Below are positions 23,702-38,209 of a DNA stretch of 64,000 nt, one piece after another. Made by a program: the position numbers and the translations under genes. The stretch spans positions 1,612,001 through 1,676,000 of the forward strand of contig CM031557.1 of assembly GCA_018466975.1 (NCBI GenBank), read 5' to 3'. The stretch's first letter is position 1, and the number at the start of each line of letters is the position of its first letter. Origin of the DNA: Sparassis latifolia. Its lineage: Eukaryota > Basidiomycota > Agaricomycetes > Polyporales > Sparassidaceae. A model generated the notes under the pieces. It had not been told where the DNA came from and ran no database searches. It saw nothing but the letters and a program-made list of their open reading frames with translations.

Positions 23702-25080
23702 TCATGAGCGACCTCTGTCGAGCAACTGCCGCTCTATGACGTGTCCCAAGGATTCCGAAAGCTGTTCTACTTCGGGCAGATTCCCTTCGGCACGGGACCG
23801 GACATGAAAAGTGCAACGGTAATGACGGCCACCGATGATGATGTACTCTAGGGATGGAATATTTGCAGCTACTTGGTTTGCCAATTCCTGATAGATAGAA
23901 TCAAGAGCACGCGATGGTGTCGATGCATTTGTCGCGCTGACCAGCGATAGCCCAAAGAGTGACAGACCGCCTAGAAGGTGCATGTGTTCCGCCTGTGCCA
24001 TGAAGGATGAGTTAGTACATCAATCTCGTCAGTATAGCATGTGTGATGTAAACGCACAAGGTCCTTTTCGAATAATCGGTTTCGGGAATGCTGGAAACTA
24101 CCACGGATACTCAAAAACTGCACGTGGGAGGCTGCTTGTGCTATTTGTGCAAAGCATTCCCCTATATCCGTGACCATGCACGACAGCACAATCGGAGAAC
24201 AACGCTGGACATACGACACAACATGAGGATATGATCCCCAGTTGCACAAGTCGAGACGACGAACATTGCACGGAAAGAGAGCGACGAGGGAGGAATCATA
24301 ATGAATGTGATCCAGATCCATCCAGGCGATGTCTAGCTCATCACTCCAAGAGGGCGTGGCACCAAGACTGAGGACAAGACGACGGACAGCTGGGAATGCA
24401 TGCGACAGCTGAGAGATGTCGACCAAACATCCTACCTCCAGGGTGTGAACTAAAGGCCAGACGAGGCTGCCAGTACGGAAAACCGAAAGACCACTAATGC
24501 GCAGCACTTGTAGGGAATTGACACAAGACTGGAGCAATTCATCGGGTTTGTATGGATTATCGAAGTGAGAAAGTACGATTTCTCGGGGATGGCTGGTCAT
24601 CCTGGGTAGTACTTCGTATGCGCTGGGCAGATCTAACGACAAATCCAGGTATTGAAGATCAGGAAGAGCTCGCAAAGCATGTACTAGGCCGGGATATGAT
24701 GCAAGGGAGCCGGTGGACATTTGGATTGATAGCGATTGAAGGTGAGTGGCGTGCCGAATGACGATTGCCAAGGATGCCGTACTACCAGAGTGAAAACAAT
24801 CGTTCAAGATAGTCAATTTCTTCAAGTGCGGTATACGATCTGAGGGCTTTGCGAGCATGAAATCACAGTACTTGTAGAGCCTCCGGGTACCCCAGGAGCT
24901 ATAACTGAGACGGAGCTCGGAGAGCAGTCGAGGAAGAGCTGCAGTGTAGAAATTCTTGCAACTCATCATGAAAGGAAAGACTTTCTGTGGCTCAATGTAG
25001 GATATGATCTCGTCAAGAATATCATCGTTCAGAGGGTCCATGAAACTCGCGGGCTTCTGCACAAAACGGAGACGCGCCAA
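23702..25080 (-). CDS. F-box/LRR-like protein, copy 2
   Basis: Exons 24124-25080 and 23702-23992 give 415 codons from the ATG at 25080; a second in-frame ATG at 25041 (MDPLNDDILDEI) matches the start of the F-box better, and a short upstream exon as in copy 1 may be missing. F-box-like LNDDILDEIISYIEPQKVFP, then SCKNFYTAALPRLLSELRLS, then leucine-rich repeats, and IPSLEYIIIGGRHYRCTFHV at the end. Motif order, intron site (CAC|GTGCAG) and C-terminal SLFGLSLVS match copy 1. Divergence is high (roughly half of residues differ), so the duplication is not recent. Probably an SCF substrate receptor with unknown target. Confidence 0.8.
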
Positions 25081-25653
25081 ACAATGAGTCTGTAAGGTAT
25101 CGATGAAGAGGACGGAGGCTCACTTGTCAGTTCCTTTAATTGAATTTATCCACCTTGGGAGCGGTGAGTATCGCGTATCGTATATGAAAACTACACCGGG
25201 GCCTACAGTACTATATCGTACTGTTCAGCGTTACAGTGTCGGGAGTCAACTTGAACACCCTGAGTTGACTGTGACTGATAAAGTTCCCAGCACGTGGTCG
25301 CGCAACAACAATGTGACACTTAGTGAGTTAACCCCCAGACAAATCACAGAAAGCCTCAGAAAAATGTGTATCATTTTCAAGGCAGCTGTAAGGTATACGT
25401 TTTGGATCACTAGAGTACACACAAATTGCAAGCCAGCCTGCCACAGTCCATGCGTCATAACCTGCAGAGAGAGCCCGAACGAAGGGAGGTATGCAGAAAT
25501 GTCAGGTCCGCGAATGCGAGTGGTGCGGAAGAAACTACTCTAATCTGTCCATTCAGCGCAGCTGGAGTCCGTCGTGGGTGATCGCATATACAGTTCGCCT
25601 TACTGGGTCCCCCTTCCCCCGGTCTCGTCCTCTAACCCGAAACAACGACGCGT
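25081..25653. other. Intergenic, F-box copy 2 promoter and GFA1 3' flank
   Basis: 573 bp upstream of F-box copy 2 (-) and downstream of GFA1 (-). One ORF of 146 codons on the + strand (25103-25543) has no recognisable domain and is treated as chance. Confidence 0.4.
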
Positions 25654-28427
<2,774 letters not shown>

Positions 28428-29819
28428 CGTGAATGTCTAGCCTGTACATTGATAACAGTTAGCTGAGCTAGACGCGAGAGACGACGAGCACGCACGTAGT
28501 AAAGGACTGAACAAGGAGACGGAACTGGTATGGAGATGGAAATGAGTGGCGAGAGATATAAGTAACCGGGGAGGGCGGGATTTGGCTGTGCTTGGTTCTG
28601 GGTAATTCCGAGCGCTAAAGATTGCGGCCGCGGCTGAGCTGTGTCGCCGACCTGTGCTCAGCAACCGGCTGCAGATCCCTCTTTCCTGTTCCCCCTCGTC
28701 ACTCTGGTTCTAGATATAGCTCACTGCCTCGTTGACATTGCAGAGCATGTTCCTGCAGGGTATTGGGTTCGAACGGAATACACTGCTTTGAGGGTATGTG
28801 GCTGGCGGCTTTTGCTCGCATCATGTACATCCGGCGGGCAGCCAGCGGCCATCCAATGCCGCCCGCCAGACTTCAGTTACTAATAGTAAATAAAGCTCGC
28901 GCGTCTGCTGCTTCTTCTTCGCACAACGGCGATGGTCGTTCTATATCTCCGTCTCCCGACTTCCAGTCCGCGAATATGCTTATGTCGAGAACATACTGGC
29001 GAACCTACCCTCGTCTCTCCTCATACCTAGGGCATGTATTATACACTCTTTGTCACTGTCAATGTCCTTCGCTACCTGATGGTTCCCGCGCAATCGTGTT
29101 TCCCCAGACAGTTCTCCGGCACCGATCAGAATTGCTGTTCTTCGCTACCTGGCGCTCCTCCGTAGAACCTTGCCATGTTCCCTCGCGTGCGGACGTCCTC
29201 CCCTTTGAGAATCCTTTAGGAACGGCACGCAGCATGATGGACGTGATACCTCCGAGCGTATGTCACCTACCTGGTCCTTAGTTCCTCCGTCTGTCACACC
29301 CGTGCGCCTGACGGTGACTTGTTCTATTCCCTGGTGGTTGGAAAGCCCTCTAGCCCGGACTCGTTTACACCGGAACCGTAGGAGGTTCCAGCCGCAACGG
29401 CGGGCGCACATTCAGTACAAACTCGCAGACTTGGGGGATCAATATGGGTGCGCACAATGGAACTTAGTTTGATAGTGGCTTTTGGCATTAGTGATGCTGC
29501 TTGCTGTTGAGCGCTGTGCATCGCGAGTATGCACCAATCAGTACTCGCACGTTTCGTTCGTTGGCAGAATCCTCTCATCTGCTCTTTGGTCTTTCCTCTG
29601 TATTCATCGGTCATGGTTACAGTGACTTCGGATGAATGTTCAGTTTGTTCTGTCGTAGCAAAGAATTCAAGTCGCATCGTGGATGGCACCCACACTGTCT
29701 ACCAACCCTTCGTGTCTCGGTAGTCCTCGACTATTTTTCTTCGGTTTTACATAAATGCTGTGGATGGCGCTGCGCCGTCATCGACGCTGTCAGTCTCCTT
29801 CGAATGACTTCAGCTGACA
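28428..29819. other. GFA1 upstream region, otherwise empty
   Basis: 1.4 kb with no recognised gene. The first few hundred bases hold the GFA1 promoter; a TATATCT-type sequence on the minus strand at about 28553-28560 lies about 130 bp upstream of the start codon. ORFs of up to 172 codons (28763-29281, +) have no recognisable domain. Confidence 0.4.
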
Positions 29820-30500
29820 TTACAACTCCACCGTAGCGGGTGGATAGACTTTCGTCACATATCTACGCAGCTTCTCTGGGTTCAACTTGAAGTTCTCAAG
29901 TTGTTTAAAGGCTTGATTTGGCCTCACACCGCAAGCGATGTTTTTTTCAGAGATGGTCCTTGCGAGTTGAACCCAAGGATGTTGTGCCCAGAGGGCTACA
30001 CCGCGCTCATACATGTATCGTCTTATCAGATAGAATAAGGTTTGAGAAGGTGAACGGTCGTAATTGGTCCATTGGCGTTCTGATTCCAGAACGACTGCCT
30101 GACTGTCTCTGTTGACAGACTCTGTCACCAGCCACCAGTTCGCTGACCGTCTATGATGCCTCGCACAGTGGCCGGGTATCTACCAGTGGCACGTCGGTCA
30201 CCGAATCTCGAAGGTTTGAACAAGTAAGTGACATCCGTTCACTATAACGAAGACCTTGGAATAATCATGAAAGTCAAGACTTACTAGTAGTACCTTCCCA
30301 GCTTCACTTGGGACGTAGCAGCTCACCGTCTGATCAGGCTCATTAGTTAGGGAGTATTCTTCAGGTTCCCTTCCTTTACAAACAATGTTGATCTCGAAGC
30401 CGTTGTACAGTGTCTCTCCAGGGTAATAGACGGATGGTAGTCGCGGTTAATGTTGTTACCAAACTCGTACATGACACCAAATGCGTCATTCGAATATTCA
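29820..30500 (-). pseudogene. Decayed DUF7918-like gene
   Basis: Minus-strand frame near 30290-30430 reads GFEINIVCKGREPEEYSL then TVSCYVPSEAGK, closely matching the first exon of the intact gene at 30771-32272 (AFDVEIRCEGKALDEYSVEV, TVSCYIPSEAGK). An in-frame stop TAA lies just upstream with no ATG after it, so no normal start exists. Further downstream 29820-30128 keeps an open frame of about 100 codons containing NYDRSPSQTLFYLIRRYMYE, which I cannot place. I read this as a diverged, broken paralogue. Confidence 0.5.
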
Positions 30501-30770
30501 TGATGTTTTCTTCGCTGTCTGCTGAAAGCAAGATATTATTGTGCATGTTATACACAGGCATACATATATAGCACTTGCAAGTGTGCCATTTCTCCAGAAC
30601 GATAATAATGGATAAGTATTCTATCAGTATCGAGGACTAAGTTGCGGCGGACGAGCCGCAACCGTATCAGACTTGTATGCAATTGAGAGTGGGCGAGGAT
30701 CACCTCAAATGCGACTCAGAATAACAATCGGCATCTCGGTGAAAATGAAAACATCATAACCCATTCTAAC

Positions 30771-32272
30771 TCAATCATCCAGTGTTAAATCCACTACCTC
30801 AGGCTCCCAATCTCTGACCTTGAGGCATCCGGGTCTCGGCTTTTCTTCCTTCTTTACAGCCTGTAATGATGGCTTGCTACCACCAGCCACATTTCCGGTG
30901 AACCTCGCAATCTTACTTTGAATGACTTCCAGCTGTTGTTGGACACCGCTCAGCTGCCTCTGTTGTTTGGTTTCACAGTCATTCCTACATGACCGAGAGC
31001 ATGCCAATGAATGAGGCTTACCACTAGAGACACTAATTCTTCTGCTTCTGACGTGTTTGTATTCATGTCCTGGGAATTGAGAATTTCCGGGCTCGCTGGC
31101 CATTCTTGGACTTGTAAGGGTCTACCAAGCATTGGCTTGATATCATTCGTGTGCGCATCTCCGTGCTCGGCCGCAGCCGGCGCTCCAGTATGCACGCCTT
31201 CTTGTGACGATGTGGCCTCATTCCGACGCTTGGGACGCGGTCCAAGGTCGTCATCAGCCGCTCGTGCACGCTTTCTGCCCCTTACAGAATTGAGGGAATG
31301 GCTGCGATCCTTCTGGCTATCCATGTTCGTGGACGAGGTCTGACTGATGCCGGTTTCCAAATCGGCTGAATCGGATGTCCGTTCGTCAAGATCCTCTGCA
31401 GGCGCGGGAATGATGCCTTGTGCTTGTAGTATTGCTAATGAAAAGATAGATATCATCAACGTCCATAGAATTGTTTATCCATGGAGATACGCAGAAACAT
31501 ACCTCGAGGTCTGTACCTAAATATGAATTTGAGGTACGGCATGGTCTTTGCATCCAGATATTCTGGGTGCCAATACTTATAGGCTTCAGCATCAATGGTA
31601 TCCCCCATCCTGTGAAGAAACAGTACAGATATTAGCAGCATGGCCATGTTAGTGGAACAAACAGCGTACGTTATGCAATGAGTACCCTGCTTTTTGCTTT
31701 TTTCGTGCAGCGTAATAACGTCAGGAAAGGTGGTGGGTTTGGAAAAAGGGGACATCCTTTTTTTCTTGACTCTACAGATGTGCACAGCTATTACACCAAG
31801 GTCCACTATGACATTCTCGGCAAATGATGCAGCATCATCATCTTAGGAAAAAAATTGAGAGGGTTAACCAGGCATGCAGGAATGGGCTCATTGATTACAG
31901 TACCAGTGGTGTGAACCTCTGCGAATTGGTACAGTCGTTTAGAATTCACGGACGTCCTCAGACCGTCACGGTAACCCGATTCTCCCGGCATACACCCAGA
32001 GTTGCCGCCTCGACGGCCATCCAAAAGACAACGTACAGCACAAAAATGAGAGATCCCGTGCGGCATCTTCCAGTGAATCTTGAAATTCTACAGGGCAAAA
32101 AAAGACTTAAAACTGAGAGTCTGATGCGGAGGTGCATACTATGAAATCTCACCTTTCCAGCTTCGCTAGGGATGTAGCACGACACTGTCCTATCATCTAC
32201 TACCTCCACGGAATACTCGTCAAGAGCCTTGCCTTCACAACGGATTTCAACATCGAACGCGCGGTGACGCAT
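30771..32272 (-). CDS. DUF7918-like hypothetical protein
   Basis: Six exons, 32153-32272, 31904-32087, 31670-31841, 31503-31609, 31022-31434 and 30771-30959, give 394 codons with introns of 60-68 nt. The first part (about residues 1-190) matches the Agaricomycete DUF7918-type pattern: FDVEIRCEGKALDEYSVEVV, CYIPSEAGKNFKIHWKM, a middle with DDAASFAENVIVDLGVIAVH and a final KFIFRYRPRAILQAQGIIP. After residue 200 come a basic, nuclear-localisation-like GRKRARAADDD and PRPKRR, a C-terminal coiled-coil-like QLSGVQQQLEVIQSKIARF, and an acidic tail EPEVVDLTLDD whose VVDLTLDD resembles a SUMO-interacting motif. The start at 32272 is the first ATG of the exon. Function is unknown; nuclear location is inference. 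Confidence 0.7.
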
Positions 32273-34365
32273 GGATACTAGTAGCAACTTGAACCCGACT
32301 TCACGGTACTAAGACGATCATTCTGCCCAGTCACGCATCACAGCAATTTTCAGAGACCAACTCTTGCTTACCAGGGTTATTCCTAGTCTCGCAAGCCAGA
32401 CGATCGTACTGTGCCGCTCCTCGGCTCCGCCTCGGAGGCCGCCGGACACCAATATGTCGGACATCGAAAAACCCACCGCAGCCAGCACAGTAGAACGTCT
32501 GGTGACTTTCGGTACAGCGGGTGTAGATAACCCTCAGGCTTCTCCTTGCTTCCCGCTATTCCGTAGCTACCTCCCCTCCCCCCACTATCCCACGTCTGAT
32601 GAGTCTGGCCTGTATGTTTGTCCGGAGTGGTTAGGTCACATTACAAAGTGTTTAAATCGCTTTCGCAGGAGAACGGCAAAGCCGAACGCAGCGCAGACAG
32701 TACAAAATGACGTGCCCTTGAGACCGCGCGTTGAGACCGCGCGTTGAGACTGCGCGAAGATGGGAGCAAAATATATTTCTGGTATTCATTTATGATTATG
32801 TATCTACTCGAGCCTCCTGAGACATCAAAAGGGCAATTCGGAGGGCGGGACATGAAGATTGGGGTTATCTACACCCGCTGTACCGAAAGTCACCAGACGT
32901 TCTAGCAAGGAGGCTGCAGTGGGTTTTTCGATCTCCGACATATTGGTTTTCGGCAGCCTCCGTGCAGTGAACGTCTGGAATCGAGACTAGGTTATTCCCT
33001 TGATTAAGGAAAGTAAAGGAGATAGCCCTGTAAGAAATATTGACTGCAAATACACTATTTGAGGAAATTTTAAAGATTTTTCGGGCCATCGCAAATGTTG
33101 GCCGGATTAATGGTCGTTTTAGTACAGTAGTGTGACGGCAGGAGACCCCCCGATTAGGCCTGATCCGAGGGTAAATTGTTTTAATGTCCGTTCGGAAAAG
33201 GCCATTTTTGGCCCAAAATGTCCGTGGAAAATGAGGCCTCACCACTTTTTTTTTGCCTCCGCGTTTCTTCTCAGGTAGCGTTGGTTTCTAACCCATGCAT
33301 CTCAGTCCCGGTGTCTTCATCGTTGTTCTGCATCATGCTGGACAATAGCTGCGAGCAATACTTCAGTGTTACGAGGCTTTTAGGCAGTTTGTGGCCTATA
33401 GTAATGATTGGCAGTCACCTTCCATTCCTCGCAAGTCAATGTTACCATGCCCCTCATTTAAGCGGCACTTTGTCATTTCGAATGCGAACGTCGATCTATC
33501 CCGCCGAAATCAAATTTCTCCTTACAAAGAACGTGGCCCAGAGAATACCTGGTCTGTATTTGTAGTACTGGGGTTGTGCGAGTTGCCCTGGCCTCTGTAA
33601 TTCACGTCAGTAGTTGACAAAATGTCATCTTTTTATATAAGATACTCCTCAGAAGAGATTTGTAGAGGATAACATCCACCAAAAAGATGAAGTTATCATA
33701 GTGGTTGGAAGGACCCATCAACGGTGCAACACTCCCCAGCGTCCGCACTGATTAATGATTAAGATCTTCTGTGCCATCTCTGCAGACGTCCAGCTAATCC
33801 TTGTAGAACGTGCCACCTGAGCCAGAGATGGAGGGACAGTGAGGAGACCCCAGTAAATAGAGGTTAATAAATTTAATTACCAAGTCTAAACGAACACAGT
33901 GCCAAGGCCTCAAGCTTCAAGTGGCTGACTCGCGCAAGCCCTGGTCTGCACCGTAACCTGCCTCGTCGAAAGCAGCGTTGTGAATACTTAGTGAGCAGCC
34001 GTCGAGGATAGCAGCCTATCGTCCTCCTTCCTCGACCAATAGTATCTGGCTGTTCACTAGGTAAGACCCTGGTCATGATTCGCTCGTCCTCGCGACCTGA
34101 CGTTTTTCTCTGGCTGCTCGCTAGTCTTTTCGGGAGGCCTGCGCCCTGGTACATCTCGTGCCAGTGTTGACCTGAGTGCACCCGGAGATTAGTATGAGGA
34201 TGTACTGCGCTAAATGAAGATGCTGAAGTTTTGGAAACGCCAATTATCAGTAGCCAAGTTCTGCAACCATTGATTCTATAGCATTAAATTAACCCCAAAC
34301 CTCGACTGGACCGTATTCGTCTAAGTCAGTATGCCTTTTGCAACTCAGAACCTGAGATCCTCGGG
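32273..34365. other. Intergenic with an inverted duplication
   Basis: 2.1 kb between the DUF7918-like and MFS genes. It holds the inverted repeat 32449-32533/32862-32946, and a short tandem TTGAGACCGCGCG array at 32719-32756. The rest (33.0-34.3 kb) shows no recognised gene or element. Confidence 0.5.
32449..32946. repeat. 85-bp inverted repeat carrying the start of an ORF
   Basis: 32449-32533 and the reverse complement of 32862-32946 agree at about 88 percent. Both arms encode, outward from CCAATATG, the same protein start: MSxIEKPTAA then ERLVTFGTAGVDNP. The left arm stays open to 32747 (about 98 codons); the right arm stops after about 12 more residues. Differences are clustered at residues 12-14 of the frame. 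Possibly an inverted fragment of a gene 5' end; no host family recognised. Confidence 0.7.
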
Positions 34366-36433
34366 CTACTCAAACCGGCGCGGGGTGCTAGGCACGAGCG
34401 CCCACAAACAGAACATGAAGCACATCATGGACACAAGCCTACAACATATCATGAAGAGCGCAGGCAGAGACTCAAAACATGTGAACGCACAACGGCTGCA
34501 GACTCTTGATACCTTCGCGTGACGCCAGCAGCCCAGCCAGGAGTGGGAAAAAAGCGGAGCCTGCCTGTCCGAAGCCAGCAATCCATCCGATACACCCAGT
34601 GAGAAGCCACGGCGGAAGTATGCGCCCGGAATGGTTCATGACGATCGGGTAGATGGGCCCGAGGAACATGCCTACAAAAGACACTGCAACGGCGCCCCCG
34701 ATTAGGGAGGGCACGAGCCATACGACGAGTTCGAGACTGCGGGTGGCGCAAAAGGTCAAGTACAGGAGATGCAAGCAGAAGATGGACGTACGCGATAGCC
34801 AGAAGCATGTAGAGGAATATTACGCGGCGTTCACCAATCTGAAACGATGATTGTCAGGGTGCTGACAGCGAGAGAAACGAGCCTCTAACCAGTTTGTTCA
34901 GCCAGAGTAGGGCCACCCGACCCAGGGTAAGTCCTATTGATGCACAACGTTAGCTACGCTACTGGAAAATATTTGAATTGCAATTTACCGCCAAAGAATC
35001 CGGAGGAAATGTAGCCAGAAGACGGACCGCCTTCACGTACATTGATAATGAAAGTAACGATCCAGCCTGCCAGAGCAGAGAAACTTTTAAGACATGACAC
35101 GCTCTGGTACGAAGTTGAGGACTTCACCTCCTATGGTTACTTCAACACCGACGTAGACTAGGATGAAGAATGCCAGAAGGTGCAGTGGCCGCAAACGGAA
35201 AATTTGCTTGTACTTGCTGTCTTCGCTGTTTGACAGTGCTGAGTGGTCGGCAGGGGCCTGTCCTATGTCTGCTAGGCACTCTGGAAGTAGAAATTCACCA
35301 ATTTATGATACTAAGGTGTGGATTGTGCGATTTACCGTCTTGTGTTCTGAATCGGATAACGGCGATCAAAAAGACGGTATTCGCAAGAGCTATGCCGAGC
35401 GACACTAGGTAATGAAGGGACCACCGAGGAAGCTGCGAGAATTGTGTCGACACAAGGGGTGACGACAGCGCACCTACGCCTGTTAGACAGACAATGATGT
35501 GGTGCCGGCGATTGATATTAGTTCACGAAACCTACCGTACACGGCGTGCAATATGCCCATCCGTGTTGCTGAGTTGTGGGCAAGGCTGGCAACATAGCCG
35601 TTTGCGCCTGCATCCTGAAATGCGGATCCATAAACGAGAAGATATGGTGAGGAAACGAGAGTCAAACTACCTGCAGGGCTAAGCCGAACCCGTTGACGGC
35701 GTAACCCATGACGAAGACCGGGAAGGGTGGTGCTGGGGCTTCGAGCGCATATCCTATCACTTGGGCAACCGATCCTGTGACAGTACTGTGTTCATATGAC
35801 TGTAGCGATACGCCGAGAGTATTTGTAAACCTATCACCATCACCTATGTGAATTAATCACCACAGTGAGCGTGTATGGAGTTGGACAATCTAATGATGAC
35901 ATACAATTCCAAAACCAAATTTATCAGTGAGTGCGACATTTGCAGCCGCCGCAACTACGAATCCCTAGATAGCAGACGTGAATATTATTCTGGATATACG
36001 CACGACATTACTGAATACTACCACGCAGTTGAACACAAAAATCAAAGATACCAGAGCGAATCCGACCTATTCATCTCAACGACCGCAATTTCAACAAGGT
36101 ATATTGGCTCAAGCTCACATTATACACTTTCTGTATGCGCGGGAGTAGCGGACCAGTAGTGCCATCGTTCCAACCAGCGAGAAACAGACACAAACACATG
36201 GCTGCGAACTGGATGTTCGCCTTATAATGATTTATGCGTCCTGGAGGCAAAGTGGGTTCGATAGAGCCTGTATTGCTGCCCTCTGCATCCTCCTCTTTTG
36301 CTGATTTGACTTCACCGATCTCCGCCATCTCCACAGACATTGAGTCTTCATTCGGCATGGGTTTCGAGAGTTTCGGAGCAGACGGGTAAGGTGACCGGGA
36401 GCGCACAGAGATTGTGCGCGCGTTAACGTCCAT
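34366..36433 (-). CDS. MFS transporter (Bsc6/fucose-permease-like)
   Basis: Major facilitator superfamily membrane transporter in many small exons. Exon 1 (from 36433) codes a cytosolic Ser/Pro-rich leader, then LCLFLAGWNDGTTGPLLPRI and ends IQKVYN at about 36105; the next exon gives VGFALVSLIFVFNCV. Later pieces: GSVAQVIGYALEAPAPPFPV, GYAVNGFGLALQDAGANGYV, GILHAVYG, VYVGVEVTIGGW, SGYISSGFFGGLTLGRVALL, ELVVWLVPSLIGGAVAVSFV, GPIYPIVMNHSGRILPPWLL and the end LWALVPSTPRRFE with stop at 34366-34368. The pattern fits Agaricomycete MFS proteins annotated as Bsc6-like or fucose-permease-like; substrate unknown. All pieces appear in order and without breaks, so it looks functional. A broken copy of its C-terminal half lies at 38210-39090. 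Confidence 0.85.
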
Positions 36434-36615
36434 GTCCCACTTGGAAGAAAACAGAGAGACGCTTCAGCGATTCGGGATGAGCATCGCGGGGATGGATATC
36501 GTAAACGTGCATGTGACACTCGCAACGTTCTCGCCAATTTAACTCGTTTTCTCGGTTTCTCGTCTAGCTCAGCCACTCTTCAACAGGGAGCACGAGGGCG
36601 TGGTAGTGCTCAGGC

Positions 36616-37441
36616 TCCTAAAACCATCCGTCGCTATAGCGTTCTCGCTCCTACATCCCAACATATGTTTTAAATGATCATGTGACATATGTTTTATGCG
36701 ACTTACATAGCCGAACGAGAGGAGGAGAACGCTATAGGACGGCTGGCCAAACTGGTCGTCCGAGGATACGCCGAGCGCGCATACCTAGAGTTTCCCGCTG
36801 GAAATCTCGAATAAACCCTAGCATGGGTCTTGTTGTCTGCAACGCGCGCGACCCAAATTCGGCGTTCGCGTAGTGCTCGTCGTGCGCCGCCCCTCGCGCA
36901 ATGTTGTCGATTCGGGGCATGGGAGCACGGCAAGGCTTAAAATTTTCAATTGATAGATCACCAAGTTGTCTAATCCTCGCTCTGAGGTCACCCTCAACCT
37001 GCGAGCCTCTAAGTTGATGTGTCGCACTAGTACTTGATTTTTTGCAGCTCGGGACCCTGCACTTACAACCAGAGCATTCCTATTAATTTCTAAGACAACC
37101 ACACTGTACTTTGGCTTTACAACATATCTCTACAATGCTACACGAGGGGGAGCACTACGCGAACGCCGAATTTGGGTCGCGCGCGTTGCAGACAACAAGA
37201 CCCATGCTAGGGTTTGTTCGAGATTTCCAGCGGGAAACTCTAGGTATGCGCGCTCGGCGTATCCTCGGACGACCAGTTTGGCCAGCCGTCCTATAAGCGT
37301 TCTCCTCCTCTCGTTCGGCTATCCTTTTCCGGCAATAGTCTCTCAAACAGGTAAGTCGCATAAAACATATGTCACATGATCATTTAAAACATATGTTGGG
37401 ATGTAGGAGCGAGAACGCTATAGCGACGGATGGTTTTAGGA
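36616..37441. mobile_element. Foldback (long inverted repeat) element, about 826 bp
   Basis: Left arm 36616-36878 (263 bp) is nearly identical to the reverse complement of right arm 37150-37441 (292 bp), differing by a few substitutions, one extra T and a 28-bp insertion in the right arm. Both termini begin TCCTAAAACCATCCGTCGC. The flanks share the 9-mer GGTAGTGCT at 36602-36610 and 37442-37450; on the left it is separated from the arm by CAGGC, so this is only a candidate target duplication (9 bp would fit a Mutator-like element). The arms keep a protein-like reading, for example LQTTRPMLGF and ETLGMRARRILGRPVWPAVL. It sits 183 bp upstream of the MFS start codon. Confidence 0.85.
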
Positions 37442-37587
37442 GGTAGTGCTGTGTCCAGGCGCAACTAGGTGCAAGATTTTAATTCGCGACACTGGACGAG
37501 GCCAGTGACTAGTGACTGGGAGCAGGCAACACCTTGAGTTGATGGTGAATTTATCGAGTCTGTGATCTGACTACAAGAAACAGTTTA

Positions 37588-37998
37588 CAGCGCTTTGCAA
37601 GTATATGCGGAATCGTCGTCGATGGATTTTGCGCCGAGCTCAGGACCCGAAACCGCTCAGCCACTGCAGCCACCGGTAAATTGCCCAATTGATCAGGTCC
37701 GAGAGTCCGAGCCTAGCCAAAACCAGAGAGACCGTGCCCAGAGTGTCTCATCAACCAATCGCCCCACGTGGGTTTTCTACGGCATCCTAATGCAGGAGCT
37801 TAGACAAGCTTCGGGCATGCCTCGGACAACTGCTTTTGGGAAATTCGCGTCAGCGATGGCCCTCCCGGTATCCTCCGCTAGACTTCCGGTAGTAACGTGC
37901 CACTACAACACTTTGGGGTCCTGGGCTCGGGGCAAGCTCGGGGCGCCTGAGGCCAAAAATCCATCGACGACGATTCCGCATATACTTGCAAAGCGCTG
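37588..37998. mobile_element. Inverted-repeat MITE with TA borders, 411 bp
   Basis: 43-bp perfect terminal inverted repeats, 37588-37630 and 37956-37998, both beginning CAGCGCTTTGCAAGTATATG, flanked by TA on each side (37586-37587 and 37999-38000). TA flanks suggest a Tc1/mariner-type insertion. The interior has no transposase. It lies 137 bp right of the foldback element. Confidence 0.75.
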
Positions 37999-38209
37999 TA
38001 ATTAGACGTCCCTCGCCCACTACGCAGTATGCAGTAATCCCGATAATTATCCGCTGCTGTGCGAGAGGGCATCTCCACGACGCGCTATTTTCCCCTCGAA
38101 ACATATAGTCATGACTAATGCGAAGACGAGGCTGAGGTTACAAGGAGATAACAGCTGGCCCTTGGTCAACAATATATTATGGTGAAGCTTGAATGTGGGT
38201 GGAATTAAG

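Noticed and set aside
28690..28790. tRNA-like stretch with GGTTCGAAC and TAGCTCA
   Set aside because: A- and B-box-like words are present, but no 7-bp acceptor stem, proper D-arm loop or paired T-stem can be formed.
28763..29281. 172-codon ORF upstream of GFA1
   Set aside because: No domain, no splice pattern, irregular composition; judged chance.
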